DNA of 64,000 nucleotides, from assembly GCA_963733935.1 (NCBI GenBank), contig CAVTEQ010000007.1, positions 186,001-250,000 on the forward strand, read 5' to 3'. The translations under genes were made by a program, and so were the position numbers. The notes below the pieces were generated by a model. It saw nothing but the letters and a program-made list of their open reading frames with translations. It ran no database searches and was not told where the DNA came from. Positions 10,184 through 18,688 of the stretch are shown here, one piece after another (the stretch's first letter is position 1; every line of letters starts with the position of its first letter). This stretch comes from JAHFUA01 sp963733935 (GTDB lineage Bacteria; Acidobacteriota; Terriglobia; Terriglobales; Acidobacteriaceae).

Positions 10184-10902
10184 GTCCCGACCCCAACGCA
10201 CCAAATGCGGGCGCGTTGGGGACCCCCGCCTCGCTCGCCGGCGTGACAGCTTCCAATCTGCGCAAAGACATCCGCCTGGAGTGGCGCTCCAAGGACGCAA
10301 TCAACGCCATGCTGTTCTTCGCGCTCCTGGTGGTGGTGATCTTCAGCTTCGCCTTCGATCCCACCGCCGAAGAGTCGCGGCAGATCGTGGGCGGGCTGGT
10401 GTGGGTTGCGTTTCTGTTCGCCGCGATCGTTGCGCTCAATCAGGCCTGGATGCGCGAACTGCACAACCACGTGCTCGATGCTTACCGTGTCTCGCCGGCG
10501 CCCGCCAACGCGCTGTTCCTGGGCAAGGCAGTCGGCAACTTTCTCTTCATCTCGGTGGTGGAAGCGCTGCTGGTGCCGCTGTTCGTGGTGTTCTACAACC
10601 TGCGGCCCGTGGGGCCGGCGTGGCAGCTCGTGCCGGTATTCCTGTTAGGGACGTGGTCACTGGTGGTTGTAGGAACATTCTTCGCCGCGATCTCGCTGCG
10701 CACTCGTAGCCGCGAGGTTATGCTGCCGCTGCTGCTGTTTCCGATTTCAATTCCGGCGGTGCTGGCGATGGTCGAGGCCACGACCATGGTGCTGACCGGA
10801 ACCGAGAGCCCAAGGTTCTGGATCAGCCTGCTGCTGGTTTACGATGTAGTCTTTACGACGGTCTGCCTCTTACTCTTTGAAACGGTGTTACACGCGGAAT
10901 GA
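10180..10902 (+). CDS. ccmB: Haem exporter membrane subunit CcmB
   Basis: Integral membrane partner of CcmA, 240 residues with about six hydrophobic segments (NAMLFFALLVVVIFSFAF, VWVAFLFAAIVAL, FLFISVVEALLVPLFVV and others). The RKDIRLEWRSKD start and FDPT after the first membrane segment are typical of CcmB. The ATG at 10180 overlaps the ccmA stop by ATGA, which fixes the start; a longer upstream frame exists but lies within ccmA. It is translationally coupled on both sides. Confidence 0.94.
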   Translation: MSPDPNAPNAGALGTPASLAGVTASNLRKDIRLEWRSKDAINAMLFFALLVVVIFSFAFDPTAEESRQIVGGLVWVAFLFAAIVALNQAWMRELHNHVLDAYRVSPAPANALFLGKAVGNFLFISVVEALLVPLFVVFYNLRPVGPAWQLVPVFLLGTWSLVVVGTFFAAISLRTRSREVMLPLLLFPISIPAVLAMVEATTMVLTGTESPRFWISLLLVYDVVFTTVCLLLFETVLHAE

Positions 10903-11594
10903 AATTTAAGATTTTTGCCGTGATTACGTTCCTGCTGCTCTCCTACGGGCTCTACCAGGGCATGTGGGCGGCGCCGCGGGAAGCCACCATGGGCGACATC
11001 CAGCGCATCTTCTATTACCACGTGCCCTCGGCCTGGACGTCGTTCCTGTGCTTCTTCGCCAACTTTATCGCCTCCGTCGTTTACCTGGCGCGGCGCAACC
11101 TGAAAGCCGACGCCTTCGCGGTTTCGACCGCTGAAGTCGGCGTGGTCTTCTGCACCGTGGTGCTGGTGACCGGACCGCTCTGGGCGCGTCCGGTGTGGGG
11201 CATCTGGTGGACCTGGGACGCGCGCTTGACCACCACGCTGGTGCTGTGGCTGATCTACGTCAGCTACCTGATCCTGCGGCGATACTCGACCGGACAAGCT
11301 ACTCCCACGCTCGCCGCCGCGCTCGCCATCTTCGGCTTTGTCGACGTGCCCATCGTCTACATGTCAATTCGGTGGTGGCGCACGCAGCATCCGCAGCCGG
11401 TCATCGCCGGCGGACAGGGCTCCGGACTCGATCCGCACATGTGGACGGCAGTGCTGTGGAACTGGGCCGGATTCATGGCGCTGGCCGCGCTGCTGATCTG
11501 GGTGCGCTACCGCCTGGAGCGCGCCCGCCAGCAACTCGACGAGGCGCACGCCCTCCGGGCCGTCGGCCAGGCAGAGGGGAGTTTCACCCGATGA
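10899..11594 (+). CDS. ccmC: Haem handling protein CcmC
   Basis: Inner-membrane protein that loads haem onto CcmE, 231 residues with six membrane segments. The tryptophan-rich WWD motif is GIWWTWDARLTT near residue 100. The two haem-ligand histidines expected on either side correspond to YYHVPSAW and to a His in the TQHPQPV loop. The ATG at 10899 overlaps the ccmB stop and the stop overlaps the next start, both as ATGA. The order E-A-B-C is that of a complete ccm module. Confidence 0.95.
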   Translation: MKFKIFAVITFLLLSYGLYQGMWAAPREATMGDIQRIFYYHVPSAWTSFLCFFANFIASVVYLARRNLKADAFAVSTAEVGVVFCTVVLVTGPLWARPVWGIWWTWDARLTTTLVLWLIYVSYLILRRYSTGQATPTLAAALAIFGFVDVPIVYMSIRWWRTQHPQPVIAGGQGSGLDPHMWTAVLWNWAGFMALAALLIWVRYRLERARQQLDEAHALRAVGQAEGSFTR

Positions 11595-11725
11595 TCCACA
11601 ACATCACCAATCTCTACATCGCCTATACCGTGACCTGGGTGATTCATATCGGATACGTGCTCTTCCTGAACGCCAAGGCGAAGAAGCTGCGCGAGGAAGC
11701 CCGGGAGCTTGCCTCCCATAAGTAA
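11591..11725 (+). CDS. ccmD: CcmD-like small membrane protein
   Basis: A 44-residue protein with one membrane helix (NLYIAYTVTWVIHIGYVLFL) followed by a basic, Lys/Arg-rich cytoplasmic tail. This is the CcmD layout, a small protein that helps release CcmE from the CcmABC complex. Its ATG overlaps the ccmC stop by ATGA, so it is in the ccm operon. It matters for typing the system: the Cys-type CcmE systems described so far are reported to lack CcmD, while this one has a plausible CcmD. Confidence 0.8.
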   Translation: MIHNITNLYIAYTVTWVIHIGYVLFLNAKAKKLREEARELASHK

Positions 11726-11807
11726 GGGAAAGGGGCACGCTTTTCTGGCGTGCCGAAAAAACAGACAAAGAAACAGGCTTCAGCCGCTGAGCAGGTCTCC
11801 TCCATGC

Positions 11808-12557
11808 CTAGGAGGCGGGATCAGCCGCGGGAATCAGGATCGGCTTGGGAATGTCCCGTTCGCTGCTGAAGACGAACGAGAACTCGCGCTGCCCCAGGCC
11901 CTCTGCGATCCAGGCTTCCAACGCGGAGCGGCATTTCTCTTGCAGGTCGAGAAAGCGCAGGCCGGCCTTGCCCTTGGGGTCGGCCCAAACCACTTCGGCC
12001 TGAGCATCGATCACTTCACGGCAGGCGGGAAGTTCGAGCCGCAAGTTGAAGGTCTCTTCGCGGCAGAGCGCCGTCGGCGCCTGCAATCCGAGCCCGCCTT
12101 GCGCCACGTCGTTGACGCGGCCCTTGACGGTGCTGCCGTCCGAACGCAGCAGAATCACGGCAATATCGGTGCGCACGCGAAAGTACCCGAGCATGGCGGA
12201 CTCCATCTGCTGCCGGGCGCCACGCAGGGTCCGCCAAGTCTCCTCCAGCGTCAGCGGACGGGCGAGGACGAACTCTGCTTGCGCGGTGAGAGAAGCGGCC
12301 GAACCGTTCGCCGGACCGAGCAGGAACAGTGGCGCACCGCGGCTGCTGGGTGCGGTCCGCAACTGCCCGATCACGTCGCCGGCGCCGGGGGCTTCGGAAT
12401 CCAGGATGGCCACGTCAAAATGCCGGCGGCGCAGGCAGTCGCTGGCCTGTGCCGCGCGCTCGCATATTTCAACCCCGATCCCCAGGTCGCGGAGCACACT
12501 GCGAACCTGGCGCCGGGCCTCGGGGTCGGTTGTCAACAACAGGGATTGCAGGGCCAT
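11808..12557 (-). CDS. Receiver-like plus PilZ domain protein
   Basis: About 249 residues. The N-terminal 110 residues look like a response-regulator receiver fold (SLLLTTDPEARRQVRSVLRD, then HFDVAILDSEAPGAGDVIGQL, where the Asp of AILD is at the phospho-acceptor position). The C-terminal part resembles PilZ (DVAQGGLGLQAP and EVVWADPKGKAGLRFLDL), although the RxxxR half of the c-di-GMP site is not clear. An intracellular c-di-GMP or phosphorelay effector is inferred. The ATG at 12557 is preferred over a TTG at 12593. The gene stands alone, convergent with the ccm operon. Confidence 0.7.
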   Translation of the reverse strand: MALQSLLLTTDPEARRQVRSVLRDLGIGVEICERAAQASDCLRRRHFDVAILDSEAPGAGDVIGQLRTAPSSRGAPLFLLGPANGSAASLTAQAEFVLARPLTLEETWRTLRGARQQMESAMLGYFRVRTDIAVILLRSDGSTVKGRVNDVAQGGLGLQAPTALCREETFNLRLELPACREVIDAQAEVVWADPKGKAGLRFLDLQEKCRSALEAWIAEGLGQREFSFVFSSERDIPKPILIPAADPAS

Positions 12558-12668
12558 AAGTATGGATTGTGGTTGCGCGCCATATTCTGTCAAAAGCTTA
12601 GCGGCAGCAAGATACGATTCGTAACGTTACCAAGGTGAGATTGCCGGCGGGCAAGTGGACTTGGGGAT

Positions 12669-13655
12669 TCAGTCCTGCCGCCAACTGCTGAGCACCGCAT
12701 CCCAGGCCACTTCGCCGGCATGGACGGCGAGGTCCAGCAGGCTCAGTTCGGCGTCTTCCACCTCGCCGGTGCTGACCGCGAACAGCACATCGCCGTCGTG
12801 CTCGGTATGAAACGGCTGGATGGCGCGGGCCATCGAGGTGTGGGTCTGGATCGCCAGGCGCTCCAGTTGCAGGTGGCGCATGCGGCAATTCACGGCGAGA
12901 AGCGTGAGCGTAGTGTTCTCCGCCGGCGAGACGGGCGCAGTTTCAAGCTGACGTTTGCGGTCCGCGGCGCCGTCGAGCAGATCGGCGGCGAAGCTGGTAC
13001 GCAGTCCGGACTCAGGCGCGCGATTGCCGCGCACCACTTTTCCGGTACGGTCCACGATCACGCCCACAGCGTTGACCACGGTGAAAACGGCGATCTTGAC
13101 CCGCCCGACTTGTCGAAACGCGCCACCCTGCCCAGCCGCTTCCATGTAGCGCGGACCAAAGAATTTTCCCACGTGCACCGAGCGTCCGGCGCCGCGCGCT
13201 CCTAGCGGAAAGCGCCCCGGCCGCGCCGCCCGCAGCGCCGCCCTCCCTAGCTCCTTGTCCGGATAGATGGCGTTCGGGCGATCGCGGAAGTCATACACCA
13301 CCGCCCCGGCGACCGTGGGAACGCGCTCCCAGTGCGTAGCCTCAGGCTCGCGCGCGAGCAGTTCCGCCATCACGCCGGCAGCCGCTTCCAAGCCATAGCT
13401 CGCCCCGCCCGCAAACACAATCGCCCGCACCGTAGGACGCTCGTGACCGAGCCGCAAGCGCTCGGTGTTCACGGTGGCCGCCGCGCCTCCGCGGACGTCG
13501 ACCGTCCCCATTGCGCCCGCGGGAAAATAGAACACGGTGGCGCCCGTTGGACCCTCCGCGTACTCAGCCACTCCGATGTGCAGGTCGGGAAAGTCTAACT
13601 CCAGCACAGGACCGGCGAAAGATGTGAGCGGAACGAGGCTGGGATTGCTGCTCAT
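12669..13655 (-). CDS. P1 family (DmpA/S58-like) peptidase
   Basis: 328-residue N-terminal-nucleophile hydrolase of the P1/DmpA type, whose members process short peptides and aminopeptidase substrates after autocleavage. Features are DVRGGAAATVNTERL, IVFAGGASYGLEAAAGVMAEL, RPNAIYPDKELGRAA and the conserved ENTTLTLLAVNCRM, where Thr or Ser would be the nucleophile. No signal peptide is evident. It is preceded by divergent DUF971 but shows no operon partner. Substrate is not predictable. Confidence 0.85.
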   Translation of the reverse strand: MSSNPSLVPLTSFAGPVLELDFPDLHIGVAEYAEGPTGATVFYFPAGAMGTVDVRGGAAATVNTERLRLGHERPTVRAIVFAGGASYGLEAAAGVMAELLAREPEATHWERVPTVAGAVVYDFRDRPNAIYPDKELGRAALRAARPGRFPLGARGAGRSVHVGKFFGPRYMEAAGQGGAFRQVGRVKIAVFTVVNAVGVIVDRTGKVVRGNRAPESGLRTSFAADLLDGAADRKRQLETAPVSPAENTTLTLLAVNCRMRHLQLERLAIQTHTSMARAIQPFHTEHDGDVLFAVSTGEVEDAELSLLDLAVHAGEVAWDAVLSSWRQD

Positions 13656-13732
13656 CGCGGCGGCCCGCCATTACAGCACGCTGGGCGCGGTCGGACAAGG
13701 GCAGCTCGCGCGCGCGATTTACAATCCCACGC

Positions 13733-14101
13733 ATGTCTCGCAGCGCCGAGCCCAAGTCGGTCCAGGTGCAAGTCGCCGCCGGCACCGGTGTCGATATCGA
13801 ATGGCAGGACGGACATCGCAGCCACTACAGCTTCTCTTACCTGCGCGCCGTCTGTCCGTGCGCGAGTTGTTCGGCCAGGCGAGCCGCCCAGGGACGGCTG
13901 CCGGGCGCACCGCGTTCTATGAGCTTCGACGATCTCGGAAATCTGGGCGCGGCCGTGCGCGCCGTGAAAGCCGAACCCGTGGGCAAGTATGCTCTTCACT
14001 TCCATTGGGACGACGGACATCGCGAGGGCGATTACTCCTGGGAGTTCCTGCGCGATGTGTGCCCGTGTTCGGCGTGTTCACATCCGAATACAACGCCCTA
14101 G
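13733..14101 (+). CDS. DUF971 (GBBH-like) domain protein
   Basis: 122 residues. It carries the two halves typical of DUF971, the N-terminal domain related to gamma-butyrobetaine hydroxylase: IEWQDGHRSHYSFSYLR followed by CPCASC, then HFHWDDGHREGDYSWEFLR followed by CPCSAC. The paired Cys motifs suggest metal or Fe-S binding. Such small proteins occur near Fe-S and Mrp-type genes, but none is beside it here. The TAG stop runs directly into a CACAGAG-family palindrome, whose first base is the last base of the stop codon. Confidence 0.85.
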   Translation: MSRSAEPKSVQVQVAAGTGVDIEWQDGHRSHYSFSYLRAVCPCASCSARRAAQGRLPGAPRSMSFDDLGNLGAAVRAVKAEPVGKYALHFHWDDGHREGDYSWEFLRDVCPCSACSHPNTTP

Positions 14102-14162
14102 CCACAGAGACACAAGAGAAAAATGGAATGCAATTATCTCTGTGTCTCCGTGCCTCGGTGGC
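14101..14162. repeat. CACAGAG-family palindrome, copy 1
   Basis: Arms GCCACAGAGACACAAGAGA and the facing CTCTGTGTCTCCGTGCC with CGGTGGC are near-complements, with an AT-rich loop of about 20 bases. It begins at the stop codon of the DUF971 gene. Five further copies or half-copies are in this window. Confidence 0.85.
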
Positions 14163-14243
14163 TACTTAGTTGTGTCCCCGGAGTCCGGGATACACTTTGG
14201 TAATCTGGGTGCGGCCCACACTTGGTCCTAGGCTCGTCTTGTA

Positions 14244-14621
14244 ATGGCATCGAAAGCACCGCCGACCGCCATCTCCGGAAAAGCGCGCCGCTGGCATCGC
14301 TTCCGCTTCGATGTACCGGTGCGCGTGCTGCTGCTCGGCGTGGGCGGCGCCCGCAAACAGGAGTTTGCCGGGCGCGGAACTGGTATGAATGAAGGCGGCA
14401 TCGGGCTGGACGTGGAAGCGCCGGTCGCGGTGGGCAGCCAGGTGCAGGTCGAGTTCACGCCCCCTTACGCGGGGCTGACGTTGCGCGTCCGCGGCCAGGT
14501 GCGGCATGCCGACGGCAGCCGCTATGGAGTGGAATTTCTGGCGGACGACACCGCCGAGCAACAGGAAGTCGAACTGTTCCGGCGTATGCTGCGCGCCGCC
14601 GCCGGCCGCCTTGGCGAGTAG
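14244..14621 (+). CDS. PilZ domain protein
   Basis: 125-residue single-domain protein. The N-terminal RRWHRFRFDVPVRVLLL supplies the RxxxR half of the c-di-GMP site, and GTGMNEGGIGLDVEAP stands where the (D/N)xSxxG half would be, here slightly degenerate. A later RVRGQVRHADGSRYGVEFL is the usual PilZ closing strand. It is probably a cytoplasmic effector of c-di-GMP signalling. It stands alone between a repeat and a secreted protein gene. Confidence 0.8.
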   Translation: MASKAPPTAISGKARRWHRFRFDVPVRVLLLGVGGARKQEFAGRGTGMNEGGIGLDVEAPVAVGSQVQVEFTPPYAGLTLRVRGQVRHADGSRYGVEFLADDTAEQQEVELFRRMLRAAAGRLGE

Positions 14622-14829
14622 CGGCTCCTTCTAACCGGCGTGCCCGCCGGAAACGGCCTCCCAGTCTGCGTTTCCAGCTTGACATGCGGCGCTCCGGAGC
14701 ATAGATTTTCGCCTCGCATTTCTCACGGGTACCGGCCATCCGTTTCTGCCGTCTCCTCCCCTTCGACGGCAGCAGCTTCTCCCACGGCTTTTCGGTCCAC
14801 CACGTGAGCGACACACAAGGAGTGTCTCC

Positions 14830-15909
14830 ATGAAGAACAGCACCTTGCGGTACGGGATTCTCGCATCATTCTTGATATTGATCTTGTGCTTCGCCTTACC
14901 GGCTGGCGCCTGGGATCGCACCCCGGCCAGGACTCTCGCCATTCTTCCCAATGGCTCGGGGGGACCCGAGGGGCTCACCGTCGGCCCGGATGGCAACATC
15001 TACGTTGCCAGCTTCGGCTTCGACAGCGCCGGTTCGCTCACCGGCCTGGGACAATTGTTCGTGATCGCTCCCAACGGCCACCTGCTGCGGCACGTCGGCA
15101 TTCAGGGCTCCAGCCCGCACCTGCTGGGGCTGGCGTTCCAGCCTACAAGCGGCGCGCTGCTGGTGCTGGATTTCGGGGCGGGAACGGTCTTGAGCGTTGA
15201 CTCGCATACTGGCGCGTCGACGGTGTTCGCGACCATCACGCAGGATTCCCACGCTGCCAACCCCACTACCCCGGGGCTCAATGCGCTCACCTTCGATAAG
15301 GCCGGCAACGTCTACGTATCCGATTCCTTCCAGGGAGTGATCTGGAAAATCGGGGCCGCTGGCGGCACACCCTCGATCTGGGTGACCGATCCCCTTCTCA
15401 CGACCAGCGGCGTGCCTCCCTTTGGCGCCAATGGCAACGAATTCAATCATGCCTACACCACGATGTTCGTCGCCAACACCGGCAACGACACCATCGTGCA
15501 GATCCCGGTGAAGTCGGATGGCAGCGCGGGAACGCCTTCGGTCTTCGTCAACAGCATCAACGGCGCCGACGGCATCGTGCTCGACAAGCACGACAACCTC
15601 TGGGTCGCCGCCAACCAGGGGGATGAGATCGTCATCATCGACAAGACCGGAAAAGTCATCGCCAAGCTAGGGGACTTCAATGGCGTCGACGAGCACGGCG
15701 TGCCGCACGGCCTGCTCTTCCCTGCCAGCCCCGCGTTCAGCGCCGACGGCGAATGGCTCTACGTGAGCAATCTGGCGCTCGACCTGCGGCTCTTCGGACT
15801 CGTCGAAGCCGTCGATTCGCAGTGGTGTGCCCAGGTGAAGCACTACACCGTGTCCAAGATCCGGGCGCGCATCCCGCGCATCGGAGACGACGATCACGAC
15901 CGCGACTAA
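14830..15909 (+). CDS. Secreted NHL/SMP-30-like beta-propeller protein
   Basis: 359 residues. A signal peptide (YGILASFLILILCFALPAGA) precedes a mature chain built of six or so repeats of the form GPDGNIYVAS, AGNVYVSDSFQGVIW, TMFVANTGNDTI, HDNLWVAANQGDEI and DGEWLYVSNLALD. These are NHL or gluconolactonase-like blades, so a periplasmic or extracellular beta-propeller is expected. The C-terminus is very acidic and His-rich (IGDDDHDRD). AAGGAG lies 7 bases before the ATG. Two strong terminators follow. Function unknown. Confidence 0.85.
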   Translation: MKNSTLRYGILASFLILILCFALPAGAWDRTPARTLAILPNGSGGPEGLTVGPDGNIYVASFGFDSAGSLTGLGQLFVIAPNGHLLRHVGIQGSSPHLLGLAFQPTSGALLVLDFGAGTVLSVDSHTGASTVFATITQDSHAANPTTPGLNALTFDKAGNVYVSDSFQGVIWKIGAAGGTPSIWVTDPLLTTSGVPPFGANGNEFNHAYTTMFVANTGNDTIVQIPVKSDGSAGTPSVFVNSINGADGIVLDKHDNLWVAANQGDEIVIIDKTGKVIAKLGDFNGVDEHGVPHGLLFPASPAFSADGEWLYVSNLALDLRLFGLVEAVDSQWCAQVKHYTVSKIRARIPRIGDDDHDRD

Positions 15910-15917
15910 CTTCAGGG

Positions 15918-15955
15918 TCCCCACCCAACCCGGTTTTGGTTGGGTGGGGATTTTT
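15918..15955 (+). terminator. Rho-independent terminator, first of a tandem pair
   Basis: A 13-bp perfect stem (TCCCCACCCAACC with GGTTGGGTGGGGA) and a CGGTTTT loop, followed by five T. It begins 9 bases after the stop of the beta-propeller gene. Confidence 0.95.
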
Positions 15956-15977
15956 CCTAATGGGTAATCCGCGGGTG

Positions 15978-16018
15978 CCCCACCCTTGGCCGATTTTGCC
16001 AAGGGTGGGGGTTTTTTT
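15978..16018 (+). terminator. Rho-independent terminator, second of a tandem pair
   Basis: A 13-bp perfect stem (CCCCACCCTTGGC with GCCAAGGGTGGGG), a CGATTTT loop, then G and seven T. It has the same layout as the terminator at 15918-15955, sharing the CCCCACCC/GGGTGGGG base and the CGnTTTT loop but with different paired bases at the stem top. Confidence 0.92.
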
Positions 16019-16025
16019 GGATCCT

Positions 16026-16694
16026 CTAGTGCGTCGTCAGCGGCTGCGAAGTTTGCAGCCGCGCGCGATAGATGCTGTTCTTGGCCGGCACTTCGCTGAT
16101 TACATCGGCGTGCACGATGTAGTCGCCGCGCGGCAGCGCGGCCCCGAAAGTGATCTCGGGCATGCTGTCGCCGGCGGCGAAGATAAAGTGCTGATAGCCG
16201 AGCACGAAGGCCTTGCCGATCTCGTTCACCGCCACCACAATCATCGTCAGATCAAAATCGTCGGCGGTCTGGTTGGCGAGCCTGACCGAGCCCTCGATGC
16301 CGTCCGGCGTCACCCCCGGCGTTTTCTTCCACTCCACCACCAGGGCTGAGATTACGCTCAGGGTAAAGTCGCGAGTGCGAGTGTCGGCGGGATCGTCCGC
16401 ATCGCTCACTTCCACCGCAAAGTGGAATTGTCCCAGCGCCGTCGGCGCGCCATGGATGGCGCCCGTCGCCGGGTCCAGATTCAGCCCCGGCGGGAGCTTG
16501 CCGTCGATCACTTCCCAGGTTCGCGGCAGAACCCCGCCGGTGGCGGACAGCTTGGTCTCGTAATTCGCGGTGAGGATGGCTCTCGGCAGCGTGCGTTCGG
16601 TCGTGATAGCTAGCGGCGCGCCCACCTGCTCTTGCGCAGGAGCCGCGCCGGCCAGGATGCCCAGAAATACGGCGGTCAGGATGGTGCGTCGCAT
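16026..16694 (-). CDS. Secreted protein with putative Ig-like domain
   Basis: 222 residues from the ATG at 16694, which gives a clean signal peptide (RRTILTAVFLGILAGAAPAQ); a longer version would start at 16736. Residues about 30-110 form a putative Ig-like domain: YETKLSATGGVLPRTWEV, GKLPPGLNLDPATGAIHG and FHFAVEVSDADDPADTRTRD. This pattern is that of the He_PIG/cadherin-like folds common on bacterial surface proteins. The C-terminal half has no recognised domain. Function unknown; extracytoplasmic location is likely. Confidence 0.75.
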   Translation of the reverse strand: MRRTILTAVFLGILAGAAPAQEQVGAPLAITTERTLPRAILTANYETKLSATGGVLPRTWEVIDGKLPPGLNLDPATGAIHGAPTALGQFHFAVEVSDADDPADTRTRDFTLSVISALVVEWKKTPGVTPDGIEGSVRLANQTADDFDLTMIVVAVNEIGKAFVLGYQHFIFAAGDSMPEITFGAALPRGDYIVHADVISEVPAKNSIYRARLQTSQPLTTH

Positions 16695-16873
16695 CGGACT
16701 TGCCCCCAATTGTACCGTTGCCGCAAGACGTAACATAGCGCCCCGGCCCGATGGTTTGTATCAGGACACGACCTTCAGTCGTACCGAACAGTCAAAGAGA
16801 AGAGTCGGGCATCCGAGCGGAACTTTCCCAGCCCGCGCCGCGTATCTCCGCCTGAAACCGCCGGGGGACACGC

Positions 16874-17566
16874 ATGACATCGCTCAGCCGCAACGCCAGA
16901 GTCGCAGGGTTGCTTTACCTCGGCCTCATGACCGCTCCCTTGCGACTGATCTACATTCCCGACCACCTGATCGTCAGCGGCAACCCGGCCGCTACGGCCA
17001 GCAACATCGCCGCCCACCAGACGCTCTTCCGGCTCGGCATTCTCAGCGACCTGCTCACCGCGACCATGGCAATCTTTCTCACCCTTGCGCTCTACCGGCT
17101 GTTCAAGGACGTGGACCAGGGCCTTGCCGTGGTTATGGTGATCCTCGGCGCCCTGATGGTGGCGCCCATCTATTTCGTCAACACCATCAACGACGCGGCG
17201 GCGCTGCTGCTGGTGCGCGGCGCCGACTTCCTGGCGGCCTTCGACAAGCCACAGCGCGAGGCCCTGGCCATGCTGTTCCTCCGCCTGCACAACCACGGCG
17301 TGCTGGTGAACGAGATCTTCTGGGGACTGTGGCTGCTGCCGTTCGGCCTGCTGGTGTATCGCTCGCGGTTCCTGCCGCGCCTGCTGGGCGTGTGGCTCAT
17401 GCTCAACTGCTGCGCGTATCTCGTCCTCAGCGTGACCAGCCTTATGTGGCCGCAGTATCAGGCGAGGGTGTGGAACCTGGTCTTCCCGCTGACGATGGGA
17501 GAGCTGGCTATCATGCTGTGGCTGATCATTATGGGGGCAAAGGAAAGGCCAGTGGCCGCTACGTGA
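16874..17566 (+). CDS. DUF4386 family membrane protein
   Basis: 230-residue integral membrane protein with about six hydrophobic segments. RVAGLLYLGLMTAPLRLIYIP at the start, the SDLLTATMAIFLTLALYRLFK second helix and WLLPFGLLVYRSRFLPRLLG near the end are the marks of DUF4386, a bacterial family of unknown function. GGGGG lies about 6 bases before the ATG. The gene to its 3' side also encodes a small membrane protein, but the two are not obviously coupled. Confidence 0.85.
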   Translation: MTSLSRNARVAGLLYLGLMTAPLRLIYIPDHLIVSGNPAATASNIAAHQTLFRLGILSDLLTATMAIFLTLALYRLFKDVDQGLAVVMVILGALMVAPIYFVNTINDAAALLLVRGADFLAAFDKPQREALAMLFLRLHNHGVLVNEIFWGLWLLPFGLLVYRSRFLPRLLGVWLMLNCCAYLVLSVTSLMWPQYQARVWNLVFPLTMGELAIMLWLIIMGAKERPVAAT

Positions 17567-17669
17567 AAATTGGAGTTACCCGGGGGCAGGTTGGTCATTC
17601 GTGATAACGCCCGTTCTCGCCAACCACCGGGGAAATGCAGTACATTTGCGACGTTACGTGGCCGGTTCT

Positions 17670-18101
17670 ATGTATGGTTCCAGTTCAAAGATGGTGAAGG
17701 ACGCGCCTATAGGCGCGGCAAGTCTTTTCGCACTGGCTATCGTCGCCCTGTTTTGTCTCCTCTTCCAATTATTGTTGGGGGCAGCCGCTGCCTCCGTAGG
17801 ACGGTGGGTCGCGGCATTTCTTATCATCGTCGCGTACCTGCTATTCTCGCCTGCGGTTGCGGGCACACTGTATTCCGTTTTGTTCGAGCGCCCAAAGGGG
17901 CTCGGTTTGGCTGCGCTCGCCGTCGCCGGCTTCACCGTCCTAACGATGCGCCTAGCGATGAGCGAATCCTTGATACTGTTGGACGGGTTGATTCTCCTGC
18001 CATTCTGGTTCTTGGGAATAATGGGCGTCGTCAAGTTCGTCAGATGGCGAGCAAAGAGAAACCCGGCGAACGTAGTAGGCGAAAAATCCCCTTCCCGCTA
18101 A
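17670..18101 (+). CDS. Small hydrophobic membrane protein, unknown
   Basis: About 143 residues with four hydrophobic segments (ASLFALAIVALFCLLFQLLL, WVAAFLIIVAYLLFS, GLAALAVAGFTVL, GLILLPFWFLGIMGVV) and a basic tail. I do not recognise the family. Start is uncertain: GTG 17601, ATG 17670 or ATG 17691 are all in frame without a good ribosome site. Its base composition is less GC-biased at third positions than the neighbours, which could mean recent acquisition. Confidence 0.5.
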   Translation: MYGSSSKMVKDAPIGAASLFALAIVALFCLLFQLLLGAAAASVGRWVAAFLIIVAYLLFSPAVAGTLYSVLFERPKGLGLAALAVAGFTVLTMRLAMSESLILLDGLILLPFWFLGIMGVVKFVRWRAKRNPANVVGEKSPSR

Positions 18102-18204
18102 CCATCCGCGGCCCGCGTCGGTCCTTACCGCCTCCCAATTCCGCCGTTTGACTTGTGCCCGGCGCGCCCTCTACCATGCGCCAACTCAAAAAACCGGAGG
18201 CCTC

Positions 18205-18681
18205 ATGGCCCACTGCACGCAATGCGGAACTGCCGTTGCCGATGACGCTCGTTTTTGCCCGAAGTGCGGGCAGCCGCAAGCTACCGCCGGAACGCCGGCG
18301 GCGCCGATTGCATCCAACCCCGGTGTGTCGCAGTCTGGCCTTTCGGAAAACACGGCGGCCCTGCTGAGCTACGTGCTCGGCTGGATCACCGGCCTGATCT
18401 TTCTGCTGATCGACCGCCGGCCTTATGTGCGCTTCCACGCCGCCCAGTCGCTGCTCACCTTTGGAGCCTTGCACATCATCCTGATTGTGGCCGGCGCCAT
18501 CTTTGGTTTCGGATGGTTCTATGGAGGATGGGCCAACCTCGGTTTCGGCGCCTTGCTGTTCTGGTTGGTGAAATTAGTGTCCCTGGTGCTGTGGATCATT
18601 TGCATGGTGAAGGCCTATCAAGGTGAGCGTTTCAAGGTTCCTATCACCGGCGATATCGCCGAGGGCATGGCCGGCCGCTAG
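18205..18681 (+). CDS. Zinc-ribbon DUF4870 membrane protein
   Basis: 158 residues. The N-terminus is a zinc ribbon (CTQCG then CPKCG), followed by a Pro/Ala linker and a DUF4870-type membrane domain (AALLSYVLGWITGLIFLLI, then RPYVRFHAAQSLLTFG) with three hydrophobic segments. CGGAGG lies 5 bases before the ATG at 18205, which rules out the longer upstream frame. Proteins of this layout are common and uncharacterised. The next gene starts 7 bases after its stop. Confidence 0.85.
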   Translation: MAHCTQCGTAVADDARFCPKCGQPQATAGTPAAPIASNPGVSQSGLSENTAALLSYVLGWITGLIFLLIDRRPYVRFHAAQSLLTFGALHIILIVAGAIFGFGWFYGGWANLGFGALLFWLVKLVSLVLWIICMVKAYQGERFKVPITGDIAEGMAGR

Positions 18682-18688
18682 AGCTCTA

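Noticed and set aside
18623..18688. Upstream start of the amidohydrolase gene
   Set aside because: It overlaps the DUF4870 gene and adds no domain; the ATG at 18689 gives a clean signal peptide.
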